Assembly (NCBI GenBank): GCA_035533815.1
Contig: DATLTB010000143.1
Coordinates: 1 to 20,739, forward strand
Length of the DNA: 20,739 nucleotides
Source of the DNA: JANWKA01 sp035533815
Lineage (GTDB): Bacteria > Bacteroidota > Bacteroidia > Chitinophagales > Chitinophagaceae
Reading direction: 5' to 3'
The translations under genes and the position numbers were made by a program. Shown here piece by piece: positions 13,886-20,739 of the stretch. Each line of letters opens with the position of its first letter. Positions within the stretch are counted from its first letter, which is position 1. Below the pieces are notes generated by a model. The model saw only the letters and a list, made by a program, of their open reading frames with translations. It made no database searches and was not told where the DNA came from.

Positions 13886-14680
13886 GTGAAGTTCAAATCA
13901 GTCCTGACGGCGACCTGTATGCTTATTCTGGCTACAGGAATGGCCGGAGCCCAATCCTTTTTGGATCAGCAGTTGTCTAATCCCACAGTGGAAGCGGCAT
14001 TCCAGAACAAGGACAGTGTACTGAGAAAGGAATTTGCCGCCAAACACCTGGAATATCCGCCAAGGTTCATGTATATCCGGGCATTCAAATATGACAGCCA
14101 GCTCGAAGTCTGGGTCAAACAGAATTTGTCCGATACATTTTGTTTGTTTAAATCTTACCGGATATGTGCCCTTTCCGGCACCATGGGCCCAAAACGGAGG
14201 CAGGGTGACGGACAGGTTCCCGAAGGATTTTATTATATCAGTGAATTCAAACCAAACAGCGCCTTTCACCTGGCCCTGGGACTCAATTATCCCAATTATT
14301 CGGACCGCCTGGCAGGGGGTTCCGGAGATATGGGAGGCGATATCTACATCCACGGAAGTTGCGTGACGGAAGGATGTATCCCCCTGACTGATCCCAGAAT
14401 AGAGGAAGTATACCTGCTGGCCACCTATGCCAGAAACAGCGGACAGGATTTCATCCCTGTAGATATCTTTCCCATCCGGTTCAATAATAAGATTTCCAGG
14501 GATTATCTGGGAAGCCTTGTACCCTCAGTAAATTCCTCCCGGAAATTCTGGGTGAACCTCCGTAACGCGTACGATTATTTTAATCAAACCCACCAGCTTC
14601 CGGTGATCATGTATGATACCAGAGGTAACTATGTCATTCAGGGGAAATTCACCCCCGGAGCATCAATAACTGCACGGTAA
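13886..14680 (+). CDS. Exported L,D-transpeptidase (YkuD/YafK-like)
   Basis: This is a 264-residue secreted protein with a YkuD-type catalytic domain. Family members make 3-3 peptidoglycan cross-links or attach or detach proteins on the wall in the periplasm. The signal peptide MKFKSVLTATCMLILATGMA is followed by GAQ, with cleavage likely after AGA (residue 22). The catalytic motif is GGDIYIHGSCVTEGCIPLTD, with His156 and nucleophile Cys164 in the HGxxxTxGC pattern. The preceding segment ALSGTMGPKRRQGDGQVPEG is the usual first strand of YafK-like members. The start is GTG 13886, just before the basic N-region; no in-frame ATG gives a signal peptide. Its last 32 bases overlap the convergent lysC gene. 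YafK-like members may act as amidases rather than transpeptidases, so the exact activity is open. Confidence 0.85.
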   Translation: MKFKSVLTATCMLILATGMAGAQSFLDQQLSNPTVEAAFQNKDSVLRKEFAAKHLEYPPRFMYIRAFKYDSQLEVWVKQNLSDTFCLFKSYRICALSGTMGPKRRQGDGQVPEGFYYISEFKPNSAFHLALGLNYPNYSDRLAGGSGDMGGDIYIHGSCVTEGCIPLTDPRIEEVYLLATYARNSGQDFIPVDIFPIRFNNKISRDYLGSLVPSVNSSRKFWVNLRNAYDYFNQTHQLPVIMYDTRGNYVIQGKFTPGASITAR

Positions 14681-15920
14681 GGGGGGAACGTTGTTCCAAA
14701 AGTATCCGGTGTCCCCCGGTCAGCTGATCGATCAGGTCACTATGGTAATGACGAATGGTCAGTAGCTCCAATCCATCATTTCTGGTGACTATAAAATCCT
14801 GGTGAAGTAACTTGATCAGGTGGCCTATTTTTTCCCCTTCCTGGTCGATACAGGCGGAAAAACTGATAGCGGTATTCTGCATTAGGCTGATCTGTATCCT
14901 GAGTGTATGGAACATATCATATAGGTAGGAGATTTTATCACCGGTAATAAATGAAAAATCCCGGGCAGTGATGGTTAGCAGGACCTGGTCTTTTTTAAGG
15001 ATAATGAGTGGGGGTAGATTAGGGTTATCTGTGAGACCGTTGACTACCGTGCCCGAAAGATCCCTGTTCAGGAAACACTTGATATTAAGGGGTATATTAT
15101 TGTTTTGAAGAGGTTTAATCGTTTTGGGATGAATCACCTGAGCACCGTAATAGGCCATTTCAATCACTTCGTCGTAGCTGATCGCCCGGATGGGGACGGT
15201 ACCGGGGAATAATTTCGGATCTGCATTCTGCAAGCCTTCCACATCCTTCCAGATGGTCAGGCTTTCCGCCTGGGCCAGATTAGCCAATATGGCTGCCGAA
15301 TAATCGCTCCCTTCCCTTCCCAGTGTGGTGGTATGAAGTTCTGCGGTGCCTCCGATAAAACCCTGGGTGACCAATACATCCGCACCCCGGAAAAGGGGGA
15401 GTACTTCCTTTTGCACAACCGATCGGGTATACTCCCATTGTATACCAGCATCCCGGTAATTTGAATCTGTCCGAATTATTTTTCGGGCATCCAGCCAGGT
15501 CACCTGGATACCTAAGCGATGAAGATACGCGTTGACCAGCAGGGAGCTGAGCAGTTCTCCCAGACTAACAATCTGGTCATAATAATAATCATAGGGCTTA
15601 AGGGGGGGTTCTTCCAAAATCCGTTCCACCGGAGGGAAACAGGGATTAATCTCATCCAGCCAGGCGCCCATTCCTTCTGAGAGCAACTCTTCGGCCATGA
15701 CCAAATGCTTTTGTCTGATCTGATTAAGCAATCCGGCTGCATTGTCCTGCTGGCGAAGGTGATAATGCTGGACGACCTGTTCAAGTTCATTGGTTGTTTT
15801 TCCCAGGGCACTGATGACGATCAGCAGTTTAACCCCGACTTGATCAAGGATGATCTCAGCAGTGTTGCGGATGCGTTCCACATTTTCTAAGCTAGTCCCT
15901 CCGAATTTGAATACTTTCAT
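14649..15920 (-). CDS. lysC: Aspartate kinase (monofunctional)
   Basis: This is a 423-residue cytoplasmic aspartokinase, first step to lysine, threonine, methionine and diaminopimelate. The amino-acid-kinase domain runs from MKVFKFGGTS (residues 1-10) through TTLGREGSDYSA (198-209) and IWKDVEGLQNADPKLFPG to EMAYYGAQVIHPKTIKP (about 254-270). The remaining 140 residues form the regulatory ACT region: LLTITARDFSF is a clear ACT strand, and the second ACT repeat near ISLMQNTAISFSACID looks divergent. No homoserine dehydrogenase is fused. ATG 15920 is the start. It is transcribed toward the L,D-transpeptidase gene and overlaps its end by 32 bases. The 138-base spacer upstream is shared with divergent fbp. 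Confidence 0.93.
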   Translation of the reverse strand: MKVFKFGGTSLENVERIRNTAEIILDQVGVKLLIVISALGKTTNELEQVVQHYHLRQQDNAAGLLNQIRQKHLVMAEELLSEGMGAWLDEINPCFPPVERILEEPPLKPYDYYYDQIVSLGELLSSLLVNAYLHRLGIQVTWLDARKIIRTDSNYRDAGIQWEYTRSVVQKEVLPLFRGADVLVTQGFIGGTAELHTTTLGREGSDYSAAILANLAQAESLTIWKDVEGLQNADPKLFPGTVPIRAISYDEVIEMAYYGAQVIHPKTIKPLQNNNIPLNIKCFLNRDLSGTVVNGLTDNPNLPPLIILKKDQVLLTITARDFSFITGDKISYLYDMFHTLRIQISLMQNTAISFSACIDQEGEKIGHLIKLLHQDFIVTRNDGLELLTIRHYHSDLIDQLTGGHRILLEQRSPLTVQLLMLRG

Positions 15921-16000
15921 AACTAATGCCTGGCGGAATTAAATTATTCCGGGCAAAATTCGTATTTAATAAACCAATAAAAAAATAGCATTATATCAGC

Positions 16001-16029
16001 TTGGGAAGTTCAGGGAGGATTGTATTTTG
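16001..16029 (+). promoter_or_regulatory. Possible promoter of fbp
   Basis: TTG (16001-16003), a 19-base spacer and TATTTTG (16023-16029), followed by C, resemble the Bacteroidota promoter; the -7 part is one base short of TAnnTTTG. Predicted transcription would begin roughly 20-25 bases before ATG 16059. Confidence 0.35.
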
Positions 16030-16058
16030 CGTTCAATTAATAACTTTCAGCTTTCCAT

Positions 16059-17072
16059 ATGGGCCACGCTTATCCTAAACTGATTACACTGGGAGAATTC
16101 ACGATTATGGAGTTGCGGCAGTTCCCGAAAGCTACCGGTGAACTTTCTGGTCTGCTGCGGGATATCAGTCTGGCCGCTAAAAGGGTGAATGTCGAAGTGA
16201 ACAAAGCTGGTCTGGTGGACATTCTCGGAGACACCGGTAAGGTCAATATACAGGGGGAAGATGTCAAGAAACTTGATGTATTTGCCAATAACCAGTTTAT
16301 CGGGGTTCTGCGGGGCGGGATCAACTGCGCAGGGATCGGATCTGAAGAAAATGAAGATGTGTTCATTTTTGATGACGAGATGAATAACCAGTCCAAGTAT
16401 GTCCTGCTGATGGATCCCCTGGATGGATCGGGGAACATCGATGTCAATGTAAGCATCGGCACCATATTTTCCATTTATCGCCGGATAACCCCTAAGGGCG
16501 CACCAAGTGCCAGGGAGGATTTCCTTCAACCAGGCAGGTTGCAGGTGGCTGCCGGGTATATCATCTATGGACCTTCCACCATCATGGTGTATGCTACCAG
16601 GCGCGGGGTAAACGGCTTCACACTGGATCCTTCCATCGGCGAGTTCTGTCTTTCCCACAACCAGATCATCTGCCCTCCCACTGGCCGGTTTTTATCAGTG
16701 AACCTGGGTAATGCAGTTCAGTACGAATCAGGGTTTAATAACTATATCCGGTATTGCCAGCAGGGAGATCAGGCAGGGGGAAGACCCTATACCCAACGGT
16801 ATATCGGATCAATGGTTGCTGATATCCACCGGAACCTCATTAAGGGGGGTATTTTCAGTTACCCTCCGACCAAGGATCGTCCAAACGGTAAACTCAGGTT
16901 GCTTTATGAGTGCAATCCCATGGCTTTCATAGTTGAAGTAGCCGGAGGAATGGCAACAGATGGCCATCGGCGGATACTGGATATTCAACCGCTGGCCATT
17001 CACCAGCGCACGCCGATGTATATCGGGTCCAAACTGATGATGGAAGACCTTGAAAGATTTTTGAACCCATGA
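16059..17072 (+). CDS. fbp: Fructose-1,6-bisphosphatase class I
   Basis: This is a 337-residue cytoplasmic enzyme hydrolysing fructose 1,6-bisphosphate to fructose 6-phosphate, the committed gluconeogenic step. It is Mg-dependent and in the inositol-phosphatase superfamily. Diagnostic motifs are GSEENED (94-100), the metal motif DPLDGSGNIDVNVSIGTIFS starting at residue 119, VYATRRGVNGFTLDPSIGEF, and the C-terminal KLRLLYECNPMAFIVEVAGG, which holds the class I active-site lysine. Length is typical. ATG 16059 gives the standard N-terminus with ITLGEFTIMELR about nine residues in. The stop TGA overlaps the ATG of the macro-domain gene (ATGA), so the two are translationally coupled. Upstream, lysC is divergent. 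Confidence 0.95.
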   Translation: MGHAYPKLITLGEFTIMELRQFPKATGELSGLLRDISLAAKRVNVEVNKAGLVDILGDTGKVNIQGEDVKKLDVFANNQFIGVLRGGINCAGIGSEENEDVFIFDDEMNNQSKYVLLMDPLDGSGNIDVNVSIGTIFSIYRRITPKGAPSAREDFLQPGRLQVAAGYIIYGPSTIMVYATRRGVNGFTLDPSIGEFCLSHNQIICPPTGRFLSVNLGNAVQYESGFNNYIRYCQQGDQAGGRPYTQRYIGSMVADIHRNLIKGGIFSYPPTKDRPNGKLRLLYECNPMAFIVEVAGGMATDGHRRILDIQPLAIHQRTPMYIGSKLMMEDLERFLNP

Positions 17073-17599
17073 TTAAACCTGCAAAAATGATTCGAACGAT
17101 CGATGGGGATATCACCTCCATTAAGGTGGATGCAATTGTTAATGCGGCCAACAGTTCTTTGCTTGGAGGTGGGGGAGTGGATGGGGCGATCCATCGGGTA
17201 GGGGGCCATGCTATTCTTGAGGATTGCATGAGGATTCATGAAAAACAGGGCGGTTGCCAGGTTGGGGAAGCAGTCATTACCACAGCAGGCAGGCTTCCGG
17301 CGAAATATGTTATCCATGCAGTCGGACCTGTCTGGCTTGGAGGTAATGGCCAGGAAGATTTCCTGTTGGCTAAAGCTTACAGAAACAGCCTAAGGCTGGC
17401 GGTAGAATATCAGTTGAGGTCCATTGCCTTTCCTAATATTAGTACAGGTATGTATCATTATCCTAAGGAAAGGGCGGCCAGTATTGCAATCATGGCAGTT
17501 TCCGGATTTCTTCAGCAACCAGGTACACTGAGAGAAGTGATTTTTGTTTGTTTTGACCCGGAGAACAGCAAACTATATGCGGATATTTTGGGTGAATAA
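17069..17599 (+). CDS. Macro-domain protein (O-acetyl-ADP-ribose deacetylase type)
   Basis: This is a 176-residue single macro domain of the MacroD/YmdB type. Relatives remove ADP-ribose from proteins or deacetylate O-acetyl-ADP-ribose. The first ligand loop DAIVNAANSSLLGGGGVDGA with IH (residues 21-42) carries the catalytic Asn/Asp pattern. The pyrophosphate loop is FPNISTGMYHYPKERA (121-136), and KYVIHAVGPVW lies between them. All the residues expected for catalysis are present. It overlaps fbp by 4 bases (ATGA), which suggests coupled translation. A second ATG at residue 7 is possible. It is the last gene before an AT-rich, gene-poor stretch. No ADP-ribosyltransferase gene lies nearby, so this is not an obvious toxin-antitoxin pair. 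Confidence 0.92.
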   Translation: MIKPAKMIRTIDGDITSIKVDAIVNAANSSLLGGGGVDGAIHRVGGHAILEDCMRIHEKQGGCQVGEAVITTAGRLPAKYVIHAVGPVWLGGNGQEDFLLAKAYRNSLRLAVEYQLRSIAFPNISTGMYHYPKERAASIAIMAVSGFLQQPGTLREVIFVCFDPENSKLYADILGE

Positions 17600-18413
17600 C
17601 GATAGTTGGGAATTAGCTTTCGGAAAATTGCTGCTATTTTGACTAAGATATTTTTAGCTCGGGGTTGCTGAAGATAAAATAAACCAGTAGAGATATGACA
17701 CCATGATTATTTTGGATCATTTTATTTAGGATTTGAGTACCTGGTTCATTTCCAATGCTGTACCCTATTTACGGCAAATCAATAATTCTCTTTTATTTGA
17801 ATGGGTGACAAGGATGTATGCCATTGCTTTGTTTCCCCTGACTGAAGCAGCATGTTTTCATTTATTTCATTATTGTATAGTCTCACCAGATCTTAGTACT
17901 GGCAAATTCAAGCTAGATAAAGGATTTGGGGGAGAGAATTTCAATTTTAGCATTCCCTATTCCGACGTACTGGGTATGACAATAAATATTTTCAGTTGGT
18001 TGATGGTTGCCGATAATCTTCAATCCTTTTGCCAGTTTATCTTCCGGTATTGTATCTAGCATATCAATCCTCGGGAAGTAGGCCCTGTAGTATAAGGAAT
18101 ATGGATAATTATTTATGGGCTATAGGCGTGAATGGGATATTTTTATTGATCAATATCAAACGCATTGTCCGCTGTATTGAATTGCGCAAAATAAAGAGTA
18201 AAAAATAACCTGAAAAGAAAGGTATGCTTTTCCTGCTTTTGAAATCAGCGTTTTTTAACATTAAGGAATGCATTGATTCTGGGTATGGGAATATTTTCAA
18301 TTGGGAATTAAAATCCCCCGGGTTGATATTCGCCGAGATTGAATTTATAATTCCTGTTTATTTAACTGGCCCTTAATTGGTAAATATGATTTTTGTTATT
18401 GAAAACAGACTGA
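17600..18413. other. 814-base AT-rich spacer without a confident gene
   Basis: The stretch between the macro-domain gene and the AsmA-like gene is AT-rich and has no recognisable protein. The longest frame, from TTG 17733 to 18059, lacks any motif. A frame open from about 18017 to 18208 on the plus strand contains the 35-codon piece starting MDNYLWAIGVNGIFLLINIK (ATG 18101) and ending in a basic tail. It looks like the end of a membrane protein and may be a gene remnant. No clear hairpin terminator after the macro-domain gene was found. Confidence 0.5.
18101..18208 (+). pseudogene. Possible membrane-protein remnant or 35-residue small protein
   Basis: The product would start MDNYLWAIGVNGIFLLINIK and end in a strongly basic tail (KRIVRC, then ELRKIKSKK). 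The frame continues upstream without a stop to about 18017 (reading PVYLPVLYLAYQSS), which is also hydrophobic. This resembles the last helix of a multi-pass membrane protein whose front has decayed, but I cannot name the family. It could equally be chance in AT-rich DNA. Confidence 0.22.
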
Positions 18414-20072
18414 TTATTTTATACCAGCACTTTCCTTAATTCCGGTTAAAAGGGATCCCAAAATGAGGTAAAGGAATGATCTATTGAGTACCCGCTTATA
18501 ATGTACAATTGCAATCCGAGGTTTTTTATTTTTACGCGGATTCGAATTTTTCACAATGAGGTTTGCGGTAAAGCTGGCAAGAGCTTTCTTATCATACTTA
18601 TTTTCTTTCCTATCTACCTTCAAAAGAGAGATCTTCATGCCATTATAAAGTAAAATCACTTTCCCGGAGCTGGAAGAGTCAATTCCGGTAAAATTAAAAT
18701 CAAGTTTACTTATTTTACCTTTATCTATTCTGGCTAAGCCTAATGGCTGTATAATTGGATTTATGGCCAATGCCTTGATCGTTCCAATATTTCCTCTGAA
18801 ATAAAATTTCCCATGAACATTTTTAAGCAGTAAAATCAATTTGAGATTTATTGGTGTTTTTTGAAGTAGTGTTGATTTAAAAATTAAGTTACATTCGTTG
18901 TTCAGCGAAATGGCATCGTTCATATTTGTAATGTTATGAATAGTTGCCCATGCATTGGAGAGAATTATTGTTCCCGATTTACCGCTTTTTGCGCTTTTTA
19001 TTTTATAAGCAATATTGCTATGTAACAGTACCGTATTTTTAATAAGAATCAGGACTGGTAAATGCATGAGAAGCTGCTGGGGATATTTACCGACTTTGCT
19101 TATAGTATCTAAAGGATAGGAAAGATCGCGGTAAATATTAAATGAACTTTTATTAATTATCAAACTATCCGCTTTTATTTTTTTATGCCATAAACTTTCT
19201 AAGTTGATATGAAGTAATTCTAACCCTTTTAGGATGATTGCACACCGGTTTTTTTGCGTGCGTGAGATTTTAGCAAATGCTTCTTCAGATAATTGTGGAA
19301 TAAGTTGGATTTTACCGACATAAAACGAATTGGTCCGGGTACTAAACAAAAGGTTTTCAATATAAAGCCTGTATTTTTTGTTTTTTGATGGTAATAATAT
19401 TTCATTTCCTTTTATATCCACATTCCTGGAAAATAATATCCGGGATCTATCTTTATTTGCTATGCTGTCGATCAATAGATCAGAAAGCATTATGGAAAAA
19501 TTTTTCCCTTCAAACACTTCTTCATTCGAATTCGCATTACTCACGACCACGTTAGCATGAAGGATTTGTATACTATCGATTTTAATCTTCAGAAATTTAC
19601 CCAATAGTTCCTTATAGATTTCTTTGACCGGATTATATTCAGTTGTATCTTTTAAGAAATGATTAAGTTCTATATTTATAATTGGGTCTGATATTTTTAT
19701 TTTGGTACCTTCAATTTCCCTATTAAGCAGGGCTTTAGGTGTATTAATCCCCAATATATCCAAGGAGGGGATGGTAAGCTTAATCAGGATGGACGGATTC
19801 TTTTTTTCCAGAACCAATTGTTTAAACACTTCACTATTTGGTGTGATGACTATATTTTTTACATGGACTATGCCTCGAACTTCATCAATGACCAAACTAT
19901 CGTAGTGGATACTGTAAAGTCCCTTGGATTTTAAAGCAATCGTTGTATGAATACTTTTATTGGCAATTTTGTATTTATAAAACTGCCATGCGATCAAAGC
20001 GATAATAATTACTCCAAAGGCTATTAATAAAAAGGAGAGTTTGGAATTTTTTACTTTTTGGGAGATTCGCAT
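18414..20072 (-). CDS. Large AsmA/DUF748-like envelope protein
   Basis: This is a 552-residue protein anchored by one N-terminal helix (about residues 13-33, FLLIAFGVIIIALIAWQFYK) with the rest outside the cytoplasm. The body is nearly all short beta strands with repeating patterns such as KIKIDSIQILHANVVVSNAN and KADSLIINKSSFNIYRD, as in AsmA-like/DUF748 proteins proposed to carry or organise lipids between membranes. The C-terminal segment with LDFNFTGIDSSSSGKVILLY and the final SFLYLILGSLLTGIKESAGIK looks like the conserved end of the Bacteroidota members. Base composition is much more AT-rich than neighbouring genes, with many AAA, ATA and ATT codons. It is a single gene with long spacers on both sides. 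Family assignment is by pattern and moderately sure; function is not known. Confidence 0.7.
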   Translation of the reverse strand: MRISQKVKNSKLSFLLIAFGVIIIALIAWQFYKYKIANKSIHTTIALKSKGLYSIHYDSLVIDEVRGIVHVKNIVITPNSEVFKQLVLEKKNPSILIKLTIPSLDILGINTPKALLNREIEGTKIKISDPIINIELNHFLKDTTEYNPVKEIYKELLGKFLKIKIDSIQILHANVVVSNANSNEEVFEGKNFSIMLSDLLIDSIANKDRSRILFSRNVDIKGNEILLPSKNKKYRLYIENLLFSTRTNSFYVGKIQLIPQLSEEAFAKISRTQKNRCAIILKGLELLHINLESLWHKKIKADSLIINKSSFNIYRDLSYPLDTISKVGKYPQQLLMHLPVLILIKNTVLLHSNIAYKIKSAKSGKSGTIILSNAWATIHNITNMNDAISLNNECNLIFKSTLLQKTPINLKLILLLKNVHGKFYFRGNIGTIKALAINPIIQPLGLARIDKGKISKLDFNFTGIDSSSSGKVILLYNGMKISLLKVDRKENKYDKKALASFTANLIVKNSNPRKNKKPRIAIVHYKRVLNRSFLYLILGSLLTGIKESAGIK

Positions 20073-20430
20073 TTAATTATTAGACTTTAATTCTCCATAT
20101 CGATATTTTCAGGTAATGTATAAGTAACGTGTTCAAAAAATGGGCCAATAAGCTTATTGTGTATGACCTTTTCATTTCAATCACTTTTTTAAAGTTAAAT
20201 CCATTTTTGGCTAAGCCTGGTCAAGCCAATCAGGGAATATACCAGTGGTATATCCGAGGAAGTTGTTTGTAAATAACAACGTATCTAATTTTAACTATAA
20301 AACCTGTTTTTGTGTCCGGCTGATAAATGTGGTATATGAAGATTAATTTACCCAACAAACTATTGTTTGCCATAATCAGATATATTTGCCCTTACCTCTT
20401 TTCTTAAGTAATTCCGTAATTTGCAGGTAT
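20073..20430. other. 358-base AT-rich spacer rich in inverted repeats
   Basis: This spacer lies between divergent genes (AsmA-like, minus; ABC ATPase, plus). It contains a perfect 14-base palindrome CAATAAGCTTATTG (20146-20159), the pair ATATACC/GGTATAT around AGT (20237-20253), and GTTGTT/AACAAC with a 7-base gap (20262-20280). The 9-mer GTGGTATAT also occurs twice (20245-20253 and 20329-20337). No gene is seen. These may be regulator sites or chance in AT-rich DNA. Confidence 0.4.
20363..20388 (+). promoter_or_regulatory. Probable promoter of the ABC ATPase gene
   Basis: TATATTTG (20381-20388) is an exact TAnnTTTG -7 element followed by C, 42 bases upstream of ATG 20431. TTG at 20363-20365 may be the -33 element, though the 15-base gap is shorter than the usual 19-20. 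Confidence 0.45.
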
Positions 20431-20739
20431 ATGGAGAATAAAAAAATCATCGAAGTTAAGGACCTGGTTAAAAAATATGGGGATTTTACTGCGGTCAACA
20501 GCATTAGTTTTGATGTCTATGAAAGTGAAATTTTTGGACTGCTTGGTCCCAATGGAGCCGGGAAATCCACCACCCTGGAAATCATTGAGACATTAAGGCA
20601 AAAGACCTCGGGAAAAGTATGGGTTGACGGGATTAATCTGGATGAACATCCGGATAGGATTAAGAAAATGATCGGGGTTCAGCTTCAGTCTTCGGGATAT
20701 TATCCTAATTTGAACCTGATTGAACTTATTGAACTTTTC
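20431..20739 (+). CDS. ABC transporter ATP-binding protein, N-terminal part (runs off window)
   Basis: These are the first 103 residues of an ABC ATPase of the CcmA/DrrA-type exporter group. It starts MENKKIIEVKDLVKKYGDFT, with the aromatic A-loop tyrosine (Tyr16). Walker A is LLGPNGAGKSTT (GPNGAGKST 39-47). TSGKVWVDGINL follows, and the Q-loop GVQLQSSGYYPNLNLIELIEL is in the form usual for this group. The signature motif, Walker B and H-loop lie beyond the window. Such ATPases usually pair with a six-helix ABC-2 permease gene just downstream. The substrate cannot be told. Confidence 0.92.
   Translation, partial: MENKKIIEVKDLVKKYGDFTAVNSISFDVYESEIFGLLGPNGAGKSTTLEIIETLRQKTSGKVWVDGINLDEHPDRIKKMIGVQLQSSGYYPNLNLIELIELF

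Noticed and set aside
17733..18059. Plus-strand 108-codon frame in the AT-rich spacer
   Set aside because: TTG start, irregular composition, many Cys/Phe, no family pattern; looks like chance in a stretch without selection.
18109..18300. Minus-strand 63-codon frame
   Set aside because: No motif or signal; overlaps the more membrane-like plus-strand frame at 18101-18208, which itself is weak.
1..20739. CRISPR arrays, tRNA/rRNA genes, IS elements, phage or defence genes
   Set aside because: Looked for regular short repeats, tRNA arms, transposase or integrase motifs and terminal inverted repeats; none were found by eye.

Overview
The window looks like chromosome of a member of the Bacteroidota, probably close to the Chitinophagaceae/Sphingobacteriia. 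This is inference from several signs. Start codons lack Shine-Dalgarno sequences. Copies of the Bacteroidota -7 promoter element TAnnTTTG sit just upstream of several genes. The protein flavour also fits (ClpB, FolC, YiiX/YebB-like hydrolase, DUF4878-like lipoprotein, half-size TauE/SafE, ECF sigma/anti-sigma pair). No 16S, tRNA, CRISPR, IS element or phage gene was seen.

Layout. 1-761: 3' end of clpB, closed by a strong hairpin terminator that abuts the folC start. 827-2665 (+): folC and a guanine-deaminase-type enzyme. 2681-3687 (-): an anti-sigma factor translationally coupled to an ECF sigma factor, divergent from an NlpC/P60 endopeptidase (3750-4538, +). 4544-4921 (-): half-size TauE/SafE protein. 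4929-5465 (-): a badly decayed inorganic pyrophosphatase gene. 5631-8314 (-): a probable operon purE > phoH > YiiX-like hydrolase > exported DUF4878-like protein, the last with its own good promoter. 8581-8976 (+): stand-alone receiver domain. 8984-10855 (-): a 32-residue membrane peptide, a TPR lipoprotein and rpe. 11242-13774 (+): tyrosine catabolism (hmgA, hppD) plus a 64-residue two-helix membrane protein. 13886-14680 (+): L,D-transpeptidase-like protein whose 3' end overlaps convergent lysC (14649-15920, -). 16059-17599 (+): fructose-1,6-bisphosphatase coupled by ATGA to a macro-domain protein. 17600-20430: a distinctly AT-rich stretch with a gene-poor 0.8-kb spacer, one AsmA/DUF748-like envelope gene and a spacer with several inverted repeats. 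20431-end (+): start of an ABC-transporter ATPase.

How they fit together. Most of this is housekeeping: protein disaggregation, folate and purine metabolism, the pentose-phosphate and gluconeogenic steps, aspartate-family amino acids and cell-wall turnover. HppD and HmgA perform consecutive steps (4-hydroxyphenylpyruvate to homogentisate to maleylacetoacetate). Genes are packed tightly: three convergent pairs end within 5-15 bases of each other, and one convergent pair overlaps by 32 bases.

I did not find a clear new defence, mobile or biosynthetic system. The best second looks are the pyrophosphatase relic, the AT-rich AsmA-like locus with its palindrome-bearing flank, the small membrane peptides, and the fbp-macro coupling.
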